Notes: a model not told the origin generated them from the sequence alone. Numbered from the stretch's first letter, positions 35,753 to 45,096 are shown. The stretch is 64,000 nt of DNA from Solicoccozyma terricola (GCA_001600875.1 BCLD01000016.1:224711-288710); one strand, 5' to 3'. A program made the numbers and translations.

Positions 35753-35799
35753 ACTCGTCTTTAGTTCCAAGAGATAGCTTTTGGAATTACAAGACGAGT
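35753..35799. repeat. 18-bp hairpin downstream of tubulin cofactor B
   Basis: ACTCGTCTT at 35753-35761 pairs with AAGACGAGT at 35791-35799. The adjoining TAGTTCCAA (35762-35770) pairs with TTGGAATTA (35781-35789) with one wobble, leaving a single bulged base and a 10-nt loop. CCGTGGA and TCCACGG further out extend the symmetry. Confidence 0.65.
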
Positions 35800-36369
35800 C
35801 CGTCCACGGAACTCAGACAGTAGTTCGTTCACAGTCAGGTGCATCACAACAAAATAGGCGAAGTTGACCAACGAGGCGCGGATCAGATGGACCCGGCTTA
35901 CTAATCCGTCCCCCCATGTTCACCCGCGCAGCTGCCAGTGCGGAGTCGAAGACGAAGGTGTATAATTGGGCAGACATGATAGTAGCGTACTGCAGCGTTG
36001 TGGGAGCGGCTGATGGTGGGAAGATGGTCAGCAATGATGGTTGAACTCAATCCATACGGACGCCGCCCAGACTCGACTTTCATCTTGTCATGATGCCTCC
36101 TGACCTCGTAGCCTAGACCCTCCGCGAAGCGAGGGTTGGGACAGTAGCTTCCACAGCTCCCTAGGCGAAGCCTTATGATTAGGCGAACTCCCAAAGGTAA
36201 CGGCCGGTGAGTTTCTTCGCACCCAGATTCCTTCAATCTTGGTAACAACGAGCTGTGAATGAACCCAGAGCGTAGTAAGGGTGGTACAGGAGCTCCCAGA
36301 GGTAGGTAGGGATCGAACTGTTCAGGGAAGGCGAGACGATGGAAAAAGCTGAAAAGTACAAAAAGTATC

Positions 36370-36374
36370 AAAAA
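36370..36374 (-). terminator. Pol III terminator of tRNA-Met
   Basis: AAAAA on the + strand is TTTTT on the tRNA strand, four bases after its 3' end. More T runs lie just beyond, at 36361-36364 and lower. Confidence 0.6.
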
Positions 36375-36377
36375 TAA

Positions 36378-36471
36378 TGCCTCCACCCAGAATCGAACTG
36401 GAATCCTAGGATTGCGGATCTATTGTTCCTCTATTATGAGACCTATGTACTAACCATTATACTATAGAGGC
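36378..36471 (-). tRNA. tRNA-Met (anticodon CAT) with a 22-nt intron
   Basis: On the minus strand the acceptor GCCTCTA pairs with TGGAGGC (one G-T), discriminator A. The D arm is GTAT...GTAC. The anticodon stem is TAGGT/TCCTA (T-T at the last pair) with loop C-T-CAT-A-A. The T arm is TCCAG-TTCGATT-CTGGG. The intron on + coordinates is 36413-36434, between positions 37 and 38. The CTCATAA loop is that of elongator Met tRNAs. The initiator form is unlikely because the acceptor starts G-C and the T loop is TTCGATT. A CAT tRNA modified to read Ile is possible but less likely in a nuclear genome. Confidence 0.82.
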
Positions 36472-36940
36472 CGGAATATATTGGGTTTTAGTTTGATTGA
36501 TTGTATGGGTAATGCAGGAAGAACACCTGACACCGTGCACTGACACCAGTGCACCAGTGCACGGTGTCAGGATACGGCCTTTCTCATAACGTTTGCTCTC
36601 CCCATGCCATGGTGCATTGCACACCGTCTCCTCGGCTTCCTCGACTCCGACCACACATCCCCAAGCCACATCTCGTTCACCGACGACATCTCCGATTGGC
36701 TCGCTCGCCATCACTCACCGGGATTTCGTCGTCCCGAGGATGTTCACCGATTGGACATGCACTAGCTCTCTGTTACGAATAAAGTGGTGGCAAAACTGGG
36801 GATCATATTCGGTTAAGTCTTCTTCTACATCTCTAGCTCGATAACCTAGGTATTATGTAGTCCCAGACGAGTTCTACTCTGCCAAACCTGCATCCTACTT
36901 TATACTGATGCATACTAGACTGATCCAGACTTGCTGACAG
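36472..36940. other. Upstream flank of tRNA-Met, no gene
   Basis: It holds a perfect 17-bp inverted repeat at 36526-36571. No coding gene is supportable. The right end abuts the retrotransposon fragment. Confidence 0.45.
36526..36571. repeat. Perfect 17-bp inverted repeat with 12-nt loop
   Basis: CCTGACACCGTGCACTG at 36526-36542 is exactly complementary to CAGTGCACGGTGTCAGG at 36555-36571. The loop itself repeats the words ACACCAGTGCAC, so alternative foldings exist. It lies 55 bp upstream of the tRNA-Met 5' end. Confidence 0.85.
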
Positions 36941-37185
36941 TGTTACGGACACGTGTCAATAAAGAGCCCTATCTTAACACTCTCGCCAGCCGATTGGTCC
37001 TCTCGCTGCTCTTCGTATCTCTCTGGGCCAAGTGTTCCTCTTTTCTCTCTTTTCCTCTTTTTCTCTATCTCGCTACGCGAGATACGTTTTTGTTGAATAT
37101 CGGCACTCTTCACGTGTCTAGGTTATCATGGCTGCGTCGCGTCCATCTCAACTGCTTTACTCGCCTCACCACCAAATGGGTTCTC

Positions 37186-37309
37186 TACTCTTCAACNTTA
37201 CTATAGTTGCTGAGGCAGAGATCCCAGGTAGGCTCTCTTGTAACTACTACTCTTNAACCTTACTATAGTTGCTGAGGCAGAGATCCCAGTCCATTCCTCT
37301 TAACAGTTT
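37186..37309. repeat. Two-copy 62-bp tandem duplication
   Basis: The word TTACTATAGTTGCTGAGGCA and its continuation GAGATCCCAG start at 37198 and again at 37260, exactly 62 bp apart. Each copy is preceded by CTACTCTT. Each also carries one ambiguous base (37197 and 37255), which suggests mixed read evidence. Confidence 0.75.
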
Positions 37310-37422
37310 TGTATATATAGAGAGTCCTCTATATAGGGAGTCCTCCCTGCTAGTTGGCTGGAGACTTTCCCTTATTTTTCACCTTGTATTAGACACAGTC
37401 TTGCAGAGTATACATTGTCTGT

Positions 37423-38376
37423 GTGCGCATCACCCTCATCCTACCTTTGATCAGCTCCAGGACTAGCTACCCTTTCGCTTTCGACTTCACATCTTCATCG
37501 GACCCGATTCACCTCCTCATCGGATCCCTATTCATCATCTCTCTTTCCACGGCACCCTCTCTGTCTTCTTCATCACGTCGCCTCGTCTCTTTGGCTAGAT
37601 CTGAATCCAACAGCGAGGGATCCCGTCCGATATCCGCCACTCCGCGATATGCCGTCTCTTCTTCGTACCGGTTTCGATACATCGAAGGACCGGCTCCTGA
37701 CAGGTGTCAGATGATCTGCACCACAGATATACGCATTCAAAGACCATATATGTCGGCACGGCTCTACATTTTTGAACCAAGCGGTCGTGAGGTATCTCCA
37801 CGACATGATAATGTCATGGAACTTGCCGCCCCGGCTAGCCACGTCCCAATCGTCGAATCCGCCAATCCCTTAGTCCTCGACCGTCTTTGCCACCTAGGGA
37901 ATGTTCCACAGGAAGAATCAACCGGGTACGAGCGAACTGGGCCGGACACGCGGCCTTCTAAGTTGCACACAGCTGTAGCTCTCCTGGACAATAGGATAAT
38001 ACACACACTGGCAAACTATACCCCAAGGGAAGTCCAAGATGGTATCCCACCAACGAAGAACATCAACGCTCCGATCTCCATGAAAGACGCGCAACTGGAA
38101 AGACAATTGTGTAGCTTGGAAATAGCGACTTTCGCGAAGGCCGCGGACGTAGTATTATCTCCAACATTCAAGGTCGGCGACATGGTCCTGCTTTATGACG
38201 GCTCTCTCGACAACACACATTCGACAGCGCCGAAACTCGAAGTTTAAGTCTCAAGGCCTTATATCATAGTCACATCCTCCAACACTTCCGCTACATTACG
38301 CCAGCCAGACGGGACACCTGTCCACGGACGCTGTTCTCACAAGAGACTGAAGCCCTACCAGGTCTGGGACACCTAG
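37423..38376 (+). pseudogene. Retrotransposon integrase C-terminal fragment with internal stop
   Basis: The frame reads VVLSPTFKVGDMVLLYDGSL, an in-frame TAA at 38245-38247, then SRPYIIVTSSNTSATLR, PDGTP and HKRLKPYQVWDT, ending at TAG 38374-38376. The order FxVGDxVLL, a W/S-R/G-PYxI block, LRxxDGTP and HxxRLKPY is the C-terminal module of Ty3/gypsy integrases. The expected Trp before RPY is lost next to the premature stop. Sequence to the left is open but I cannot align it to any retroelement domain. It is a dead copy. Confidence 0.62.
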
Positions 38377-38729
38377 TCGTCCACTCTCGCTCCAGACGTC
38401 TCCCGTTTCGCTTGCTCTCAACATTCTCGTCGTGTTTCACTCTTTCGAGCGTGGGGGTATCCACGCGGAGCTGTTCTCACGCACGAGGGTCCTCAGACTC
38501 GTTCTCTTTGTTGACGCACCCTCCCCCCCCCCCCCCCCCCCCCCCACACACCCTCAAAAAAAAAAAAACCCCCCCCCCCCCCCCCCCCCACATCCTTAAA
38601 ACCCTTGAAACAAATATATCACCGATCCCGACCCCTAGCCTGTTCAACGTGGGGAGTTTACAGCAAAACAAGTTTGGGATGTGAATCATCTGCATAAAAC
38701 GACAAAGAATATCCACTACCATACAAATT
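38377..38729. other. Intergenic with compound homopolymers
   Basis: Between the element fragment and the GFA-domain gene there is no gene. The middle is C23 (38523-38545), a short spacer, A13 and C21 (to 38589). Confidence 0.5.
38523..38589. repeat. C23-A13-C21 compound homopolymer
   Basis: Three homopolymer runs, separated only by ACACACCCTC between the first C run and the A run. Confidence 0.85.
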
Positions 38730-40292
38730 TCAACCCAAACTCCAAGAATACCTAGTCAATCACCGAGAGGGACCGGGGGGGGGGGGGGGGGAAGGGGAAT
38801 CACGGCAATACGTACGCCGGCAAATACTGTGTCCCATCCTCCCTCTTGACATTCAACTTGTCCAAATCGACTCCATTGATCAACCTCACATTCAATCCGT
38901 ACCTCTCGCGACCATCTTGCCTTTCATAAACATTCACTCCGCACGTTTTACAAAAGTAATGCACGTTGACTCCTGTTCCGAATGTATATTTGGAGAGAGC
39001 TTCGGCTGAGGATGGTGAGAATGTGGTTCGTGAGAAGTCGGGGTAAATCCACAAGCAGCCGTTCTATGTTGGTAAAAGTGTTGCATCAGCGGGGACGGAA
39101 TGACAATCACCCTCACCCTTCCCCCCCCCCCCACCACCCCACACTCACGCCTCGACAAATAGAGCAATTACAATCGACCACCGTTACCTCCTCGAGTGGT
39201 TTGGAAGCGACTACGAATTCGACGGCTTTGCAGTGACATCCTCCGGTGTAGAGGCGTTCACCCGTAGCTGGTTCGAGGGTGTGAGGTGGGGTCGTAGGTG
39301 GTTCGTATGGTGGTGTACGGTCGATGCCGTGGTATCTGTGGTGAGGGAGTGGAGGGATGTTTAGTTGGGTTTTGGATAAGAGAATGATCCGATCTGCGGG
39401 ATTCGTGGATGGGTTGGTGGGTGAGGTAGTACTCACTGGGTCATAGGTAACGCCCAAAAGTCGTCGATGTTGCGAAGAGTTCGGACCTGGAGGGTGAGGT
39501 TGGCCGGCGTAAGGATCATTAGACGGAATAGAGGGTTAACGCGGACGTTTCTCCTCCCTCACATTGAACGCAGTCTGCTTCTCAGGATCATGTTTAGATA
39601 CAGGGATGAGGGTACCGCATTTTGTACAGAACTGGAAGGGGAGAGAGAACCGGGGGGAAGGGATATCAGCTGGGAGAGTATGGGTATGGGTTTAATGCAC
39701 AGGAGGGAGGGTCGAGTTTGGAGTACTGATCATTGAGCTATACTCGTAGAGGTTGTTGGTCGCTGTATTCGCAGAGTGTGTTGCTCGTTGCACTCGTAGA
39801 GTATATTGCTCGCTATACTCGCAGAGTATGTTGCTCGCTCCGCTCGCGGAAGACGATAGTCTTCGCTACGCTCAGGGACATGATGCTCGCTTCGCTCGGG
39901 AAGAAAGAGAGTACGGCTCGCTCCGCTCGCGAGAGACGATAGTCTTCGCTACGCTCAGCGACATAGTGCTCGCTCTGCATACTCACCGTATGATCGAAAC
40001 TCTTCGCTCCAAACCTATACTTTGTCAACCCCTTCCCGTCCTCCCCCTCCAACGCCCCTCCCTTCTCCCAAACGACCTCTGTACCCGGTGGAGCAAACCC
40101 CCATACCACTGCTCTCTTGAAACAATGTGAACAATCACATATCCCGTTATTTTTAAGTTCGGGGAGAGTGACTGAGAATACGTGGGCTTGACAGTGGCAT
40201 GAGCCGCGGTAGGTGGTGGTGGGTGATGGTGGTGTGTTGGTGGGTGGTGTGGTGGTGTTGATGTTGGTGTTGGTGTTGGTGGTGGATGACAT
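38730..40292 (-). CDS. Protein with two GFA (CENP-V/formaldehyde-activating) zinc domains
   Basis: Start ATG 40292 (MSSTTNTNTN). The first GFA domain has YRGSCHCQAHVFSV, GICDCSHCFKR and, after a long intron (39632-39986, 355 nt), FCTKCGTLIPV. The second has YTGGCHCKAVEFVV, DCNCSICRG, then NVHYFCKTCGVNVYER and GLNVRLINGVDLDKL. Each domain keeps the CxC...CxxC...CxxC zinc ligands, so both can bind zinc. Two ends are possible: splicing an intron at about 38747-38810 gives a stop at 38730-38732 (ending AYSWSLG), while read-through stops at 38800-38802 (ending AYVLP). The domain is named after glutathione-dependent formaldehyde-activating enzyme, but most fungal members have no known reaction. Divergent from MAD1. 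Confidence 0.82.
39632..39986 (-). repeat. Repeat-filled long intron of the double-GFA gene
   Basis: The intron runs from GTGAGT at 39986 to AG at 39632, several times longer than other introns here. On the + strand it carries two copies of a block, GCTCGCTCCGCTCGCG-(G/A)AGACGATAGTCTTCGCTACGCTCAG, about 74 bp apart (about 39833-39885 and 39916-39965). It is flanked by degenerate ACTCG(T/C)AGAGT(A/G)T(G/A)TTGCTCG units. Many words are self-complementary. Confidence 0.7.
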
Positions 40293-40782
40293 GGTGTGGA
40301 TGGTGTGGATGGTGTGGATGATGTGGATGGTGTTGTGAATGTGTGATGTGGATGAGATGGGAAGCTACGATGCCACCGATTCACCCGCTCGCTGTATATA
40401 GCTGAGATGGATGAGATGGATGAGATGGCTCCGGGTGGTGGTTGCCAGCGCGTCGACGCGAGTTTCAAATCAGATCAGCATATTCCATATCATAGCATAC
40501 CATATCCACACAGCGGGTAGGAGGGGAGTACAGCGGGACGAGGGGAGGGGGAGGGAACAGAGTGGACGATGCAGATGCCAGGAAATGGTAAGAGGGAGGG
40601 TATGGCGGTATGGCTGGGTCTTGTCACCCCCCGTCCACTCCCTACTACTCGCTGCTGATTACATAATCTATTTGTTGACAACTGCCCACTCTCCAGCACC
40701 CACCCACCAACCACCACCACCCCGTCTCCACCACCATCACCCCAGGTCCTCCCACACTTACCCCGTTCTGCTCGTGGAACAC
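40293..40782. other. Divergent promoter region between the double-GFA gene and MAD1
   Basis: About 490 bp. It contains (GATGTG)n/(GGTGTTGGTGTT)-like low-complexity sequence near the GFA start and triple GATGAGATG near 40405-40430. No TATA box is clear. Confidence 0.45.
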
Positions 40783-40982
40783 ATGGACGACGACCCATTC
40801 ACAGCGTCTGCATCTCGGGTGATGGCGAATCATACACCCGAGTATGTGGATACAACACCGAATTCTAGAAAGAGGAATGGGGTCGAGGCTGGTTTATCTG
40901 AAGGTGAGTTTTTCGAGTTGATTGCGCTTGCATCCCCGTCGTGCGCTGCACACCTCGTCGACCACGTCCCACCTCCCCCCGC

Positions 40983-41013
<31 letters not shown>

Positions 41014-42270
41014 TCCCAACATATACCACGCAGAATCACCATTCCATCCCCTCCGTCGTTCTTTAATGCAAACACAAGTTGAGAATTCCTCACTTCAACG
41101 TCGTATATCAACCCTTGAACAAACTCGAGAACAAGATGAAAGATTAATTGCTGAACAGAAAGTTGAGATTGAAAAGTTGTTAAGACATAGAAGGATATTA
41201 GATAACCAAAGGGAAGATGCGATGAAGAAAGTTGAGGAATTGGAAGATCAAGTATCAGGATTACAAGAATCAAACGTACAAGAACTTGCACAAGTATCTC
41301 GATTGAAAATCAAATTACAACAAGAATTCGAATCATTACAAGATGAACATCGAACATTAGCAACTGAACATGTAAAATTGGTTTCTTCAACGAATACAAC
41401 CATTTCCACTTTACAATCCAGAATAAACAACTTGGAACGTGAAAAAATCGAATTGTTATCGTATCGAGATACAGCGCATGAAGCTGGTAGAGAGGTTGAT
41501 AGATTGATGAGAGAGTTGTTGGAAGTGAAAGAACAGCAAAGGAGACAATCGAGTGGTGGTGGCGGTGGTGGTGGTGGTGGTGGTGGTGGTCGATCTGTTT
41601 CTACACCGACACCATTAGATCATCAAGACGACATCAGATTAGAATTCAAAAGACAATCAAATCAACTCATAACATTACAACAAACGAATTCGAAATTACA
41701 ATCAGATAATCAGGAATTAAGAGCGAGAAGAGATAATGTGGAGATGGTAAAGAGTGAATTGAAGAATGTTGAGAGGAAGAGTAGGGAGAAGATTCGGAGT
41801 TTGGTTGAGGAATTGGATAAGGCTAGGAGGGAGATGGAGTGAGTAAAAGGGTGGGAATGCCATTATAGCTCACTTTGCTTACCCCCCCCCCCCCCCGGGG
41901 CAACCAGCTCACTTACCCAAGCATTCGCACCACCATCGGAGTTGGTAGACGCTACAACCACTACAGACCTCATGTCCCTTCAACATCGACTCTCAACCCT
42001 CGCTGCCTCTCATTCCACATGTAATTCCACAATCTCGGCTCAAAAAAATCAAATTTCAGATCTGTTATATCAGATTGAAAATGTTAGTAATAGTAGTCAA
42101 GGGGAGATTATTCGACTTGATAGGAAGTTGGAGGAAGCGGAGAGGGAATGGAGGTGGGCAAGGGAAGGGAGGGAGAAGGCAGAGGCGAAATTGGGTTTGG
42201 CAAGGCAGGAGATTGATGGTTTGAGAATGAAGGTGAGTTGTGGTGTGTGCGTGTGTGTGCGATTTTTGAT

Positions 42271-42301
<31 letters not shown>

Positions 42302-42632
42302 AGTAGTAGTAACCGAACCACGACCCACCTTGCCTCCAACCCCACAGCTCTCTTCCAACAATGACGCCGGCGCTACAACCAATGCCTCGAATACCGACGA
42401 TCTACTCATTCAAATTGCTCATCTCGAAGACACGATAGAGCAGTACAAGCAGGTCATTGAAACTTTTGAATCAGATTCGAGGGATGCACAAGCAAAAGTG
42501 ATTCTGGATTTGGATTTGGTGAAACGCACGGATTTGGACGAAGCTTTGAGAAAGGGAAAGGTATTGGAGACGAGTGAGTTGCGCGTGTGGGTGGGCTTGG
42601 ATTGTGGATACCTCCTGCTCAACCCCAAGTTC

Positions 42633-42725
<93 letters not shown>

Positions 42726-43596
42726 ACCAGCCATCCAAGACCTCAAAGACCACATCGCCGAACTTGAACGGCAGAACATTGAGCTCGATAAAGAGGTCGG
42801 CGAGCTAATGACCCGTGTTGGGTCCGGGGAATACAATACCAAGATCTGGCGATGTGTACAACTCGGTGGTGGTCCTGCTGCAAAAGATTGGGCGATCCGG
42901 ACAGAAACACTCGATCGCCTAAAGCAAGAGAATCACGCGTTATTGACGCAGATCAAGGATTTGGAAGGTAAGGTAGGGGGAACGAGTGTCGCTGGCTCGA
43001 CTGGTTTTGTACCCCGAGAGACGTATGAAAGACTAGCAAAGGAGGCGGAGGAGAGCAACGCAGCTCATGAGAAGCGGTTACTGCGACTCAAGGAGGTGAG
43101 ATTGAGACTGGGGAACCCCCCCCCCCCCCCCAAACTGATACCCACCCCGCTCTCTTGACCACCAACCAGATCTTCGGCCTCAAATCCAAAGAATTCCTCG
43201 AATCAGTCTATTCTCTCCTCGGTTGGCGAATCAAATTCGACCCAAACGGCCGAGACGTTTTCCTCACATCCATGTACGCACCAAAGGGGAAGATGGGTCT
43301 CACGCTACGATTCACATCGAGTGAAGGACATTTCGGTACGATGTTGATGACTGGTGGTATGGCGAGGGGTTTAGAGGATACACGAAGGTATTGGGTAGAG
43401 GATAGACAGAGTGTACCGGGTTTCCTCAGTCAAGTGACGCTGGAAATCTTTGAAAAGACGACGGTGAGAGCGATGAAAGGGGTCTGAATAGCCCTGCCTA
43501 AACTGACTCTCCTACCCCCCCCCCCCCCTCGGCGCGTTCCAGATCGGCCGAGGAGCAGGATGGAGAGCTAGTGACGAAGGTGAAGATGGAGAATGA
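40783..43596 (+). CDS. MAD1: Spindle assembly checkpoint protein Mad1
   Basis: ATG 40783 (MDDDPFTASASRVMAN); stop TGA 43594-43596. Nearly the whole protein is coiled coil (LQRRISTLEQTREQDERL, VEELEDQVSGLQESN, IDLLYQ-type heptads), broken by a poly-Gly insert at about 41552-41590. A segment NTKIWRCVQLGGGPAAKDWA followed by IRTETLDRLKQEN is where the Mad2-binding motif lies in other Mad1 proteins. The RLK motif is present (LRLKE|IFGLKSKEF, across an intron). The C-terminal RWD-like domain is clear: YSLLGWRIKFDPNGRDVFLT, then RRYWVEDRQSVPGFLSQVTL and EIFEKTT. Six introns contain long C runs, one of 92. Mad1 docks at unattached kinetochores and nuclear pores and converts Mad2 to its closed form. 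Confidence 0.92.
40982..41011. repeat. C30 homopolymer in MAD1 intron 1
   Basis: 30 consecutive C on the sense strand, ending 26 nt before the 3' splice site CCACGCAG. Confidence 0.9.
42271..42310. repeat. (CGT)n-(AGT)n microsatellite in a MAD1 intron
   Basis: Ten CGT units followed by three TAG/AGT units, inside the intron after GLRMK. Confidence 0.85.
42634..42725. repeat. C92 homopolymer in a MAD1 intron
   Basis: 92 consecutive C on the sense strand. They fill the interval up to the 3' splice site ACCAG that precedes the exon starting CCATCCAAGAC. The run length is as assembled and may be inexact. Confidence 0.9.
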
Positions 43597-43742
43597 CAAT
43601 TGTAGAGGGCAATTGTACATGTGACTATAATGACCGTCATCCCGGGTGCTTGGATGTTTTCCACCTATTACATCTGTCCGCACTCTGAAGGGAAAAAAGG
43701 GTCAAGATCAATTTCTTTGCGTTGGGGAAATAGTCGTCAACG

Positions 43743-44850
43743 CTAAGCAAACTCACCTATAATGGTGCAATTCAACTTTGGTCTCGAATTAGCACCTGTT
43801 AGTGTGTAATTCCATCCCGCCTCAGCTATTGCAACCCGAACTCGTAAACCTCGTTTTCCATTTACTCACCAACATCGACAGCCTCAATCTTTCTCACACT
43901 CAACATCCCATCAATGACACGACCGAACACGACATGTTTGTTATCCAAGAATGGGGTTGGTACGGTAGTTATGAAGAACTGTAGGCGAAACCGACCATAT
44001 GAGTATCACGCCCAACCTCGTGATGGGCCAAATGGTACACTCACTTGGCATCCATTGGTATTCGGTCCAGAGTTCGCCATTGACAGCATTCCAGGCTCGG
44101 TATGCTTGATTATAAAGTTCTCATCCTGACGAAAATGGGAAATCGAAAAGCGTTCTTTCAAGTAAATTTCCAAGCAGTAGGACCGGGGGTTCGTTCGAGC
44201 TCACCGCGAATTGACTATTATTGTAGATTGACCAAGAACCTGTTCCTATGATTCCCAAACAACCTTCATCAGTTACCCAGTTCGCAAATCTTTTGGTCGT
44301 TTCCAATTATACACATACCCTCTTGACCTTTCCGAGCGACAAAATCTCCACCCTGGATCATAAATTCTCGAATAACTCTAATTCGACGGGGTTGGATCGT
44401 AAGGTGACCTACAACACACACAAGGTTTTGAAATCGAGATATTGCAATCTCACCGATGGAACAAACTGTTCTTGTATCCTTGTGGAATGCCGTCAACCCT
44501 GGATGTGACAGTAAAAGCCATTTAATCGAAGCGCCATATGCAGTCGGGGAGGGGAGAGAGATATATAGGCTAAAGATTTCTCACTTGACTTCACCGGTAC
44601 ACAGTTTTCGGAAGTTTTCCGCCGTCCTAGCTCGAGAACCAATGTCAGTCCACCTGGTCATGCTATACAACCATGGGCTCTGAATGGCCTTGCCTGACTT
44701 GAAGGCCCTTGCCTGAACTTCAACTCACTTTGGCACAACATCATCGAACAATTCCATTTTTATCCTGGCGAGTTTGTTCTCCCCGATGGAGGTGTCAAAG
44801 AAGACGATTGGTCGGACGTGTCCTGGTGGTGGTGGTGGGACTGCACTCAT
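43743..44850 (-). CDS. PPIH: Cyclophilin H, U4/U6 snRNP-associated peptidyl-prolyl isomerase
   Basis: Start ATG 44850 ([19 protein letters not shown]); stop TAG 43743-43745. Intron-rich, about eight exons, total near 180 residues. Read in order: [118 protein letters not shown] and [13 protein letters not shown]. The active-site Arg, Phe and Gln ([13 protein letters not shown]) and the NGCQFF loop are intact. The short Pro-rich N-terminus and the CTGE-V/K-NG insertion fit cyclophilin H rather than cyclophilin A. It assists tri-snRNP assembly with Prp4/Prp3 homologues. Phe replaces the Trp (cyclophilin A position 121) that contacts cyclosporin. Divergent from the small gene at 45218. Confidence 0.9.
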
Positions 44851-45096
44851 TGATGGTTGCGATGGATGATAGGGGTTGGATGTTGTTGAGCGATGTGGCA
44901 GGTCGGTGGTTGTCTTAGACTGGAGAAGAAAGGGAAACGCGTGATGACGAATATTTCGGGCACTGGTCGGTGGCGAACAGGGCAGTCCCATAAGCAAGAA
45001 GCAAGAAGCAAGAAGCAGTCGCCGGCTTGCCCACATCAAAGGAGTGTCTAGGAAGCAAACACAAGTCCACACCCCTGAATGTGACAAGGGAACTAC

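Larger units (their letters stand above)
35599..36377. other. Intergenic region with hairpins, no gene
   Basis: Between cofactor B and tRNA-Met there is no supportable coding gene. It contains the strong hairpin at 35753-35799, a smaller one at about 36117-36135 (CCCTCCGCGAAGCGAGGG), and a B-box-like word at 36309-36319. That word cannot be extended into a tRNA because its flanks do not pair. Confidence 0.5.
36941..38376 (+). mobile_element. Decayed LTR-retrotransposon fragment (probably Ty3/gypsy)
   Basis: The right part encodes the C-terminal end of a retroviral-type integrase (see pseudogene). The left part begins TGTTACGG at 36941, a common start of fungal LTRs, followed by a pyrimidine-rich, gene-free stretch with a 62-bp duplication. 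I find no second LTR, reverse transcriptase or protease, so most of the element is missing. The LTR boundaries are a guess. Confidence 0.5.

Noticed and set aside
36309..36330. B-box-like GTTCGATCCC on the minus strand
   Set aside because: The flanking bases do not form a T stem or acceptor stem and no A box lies at the right distance.
42634..42725. Poly-proline or poly-glycine proteins across the C92 run
   Set aside because: Such frames simply translate the homopolymer inside a MAD1 intron; splice sites on both sides and the Mad1 protein require its removal.
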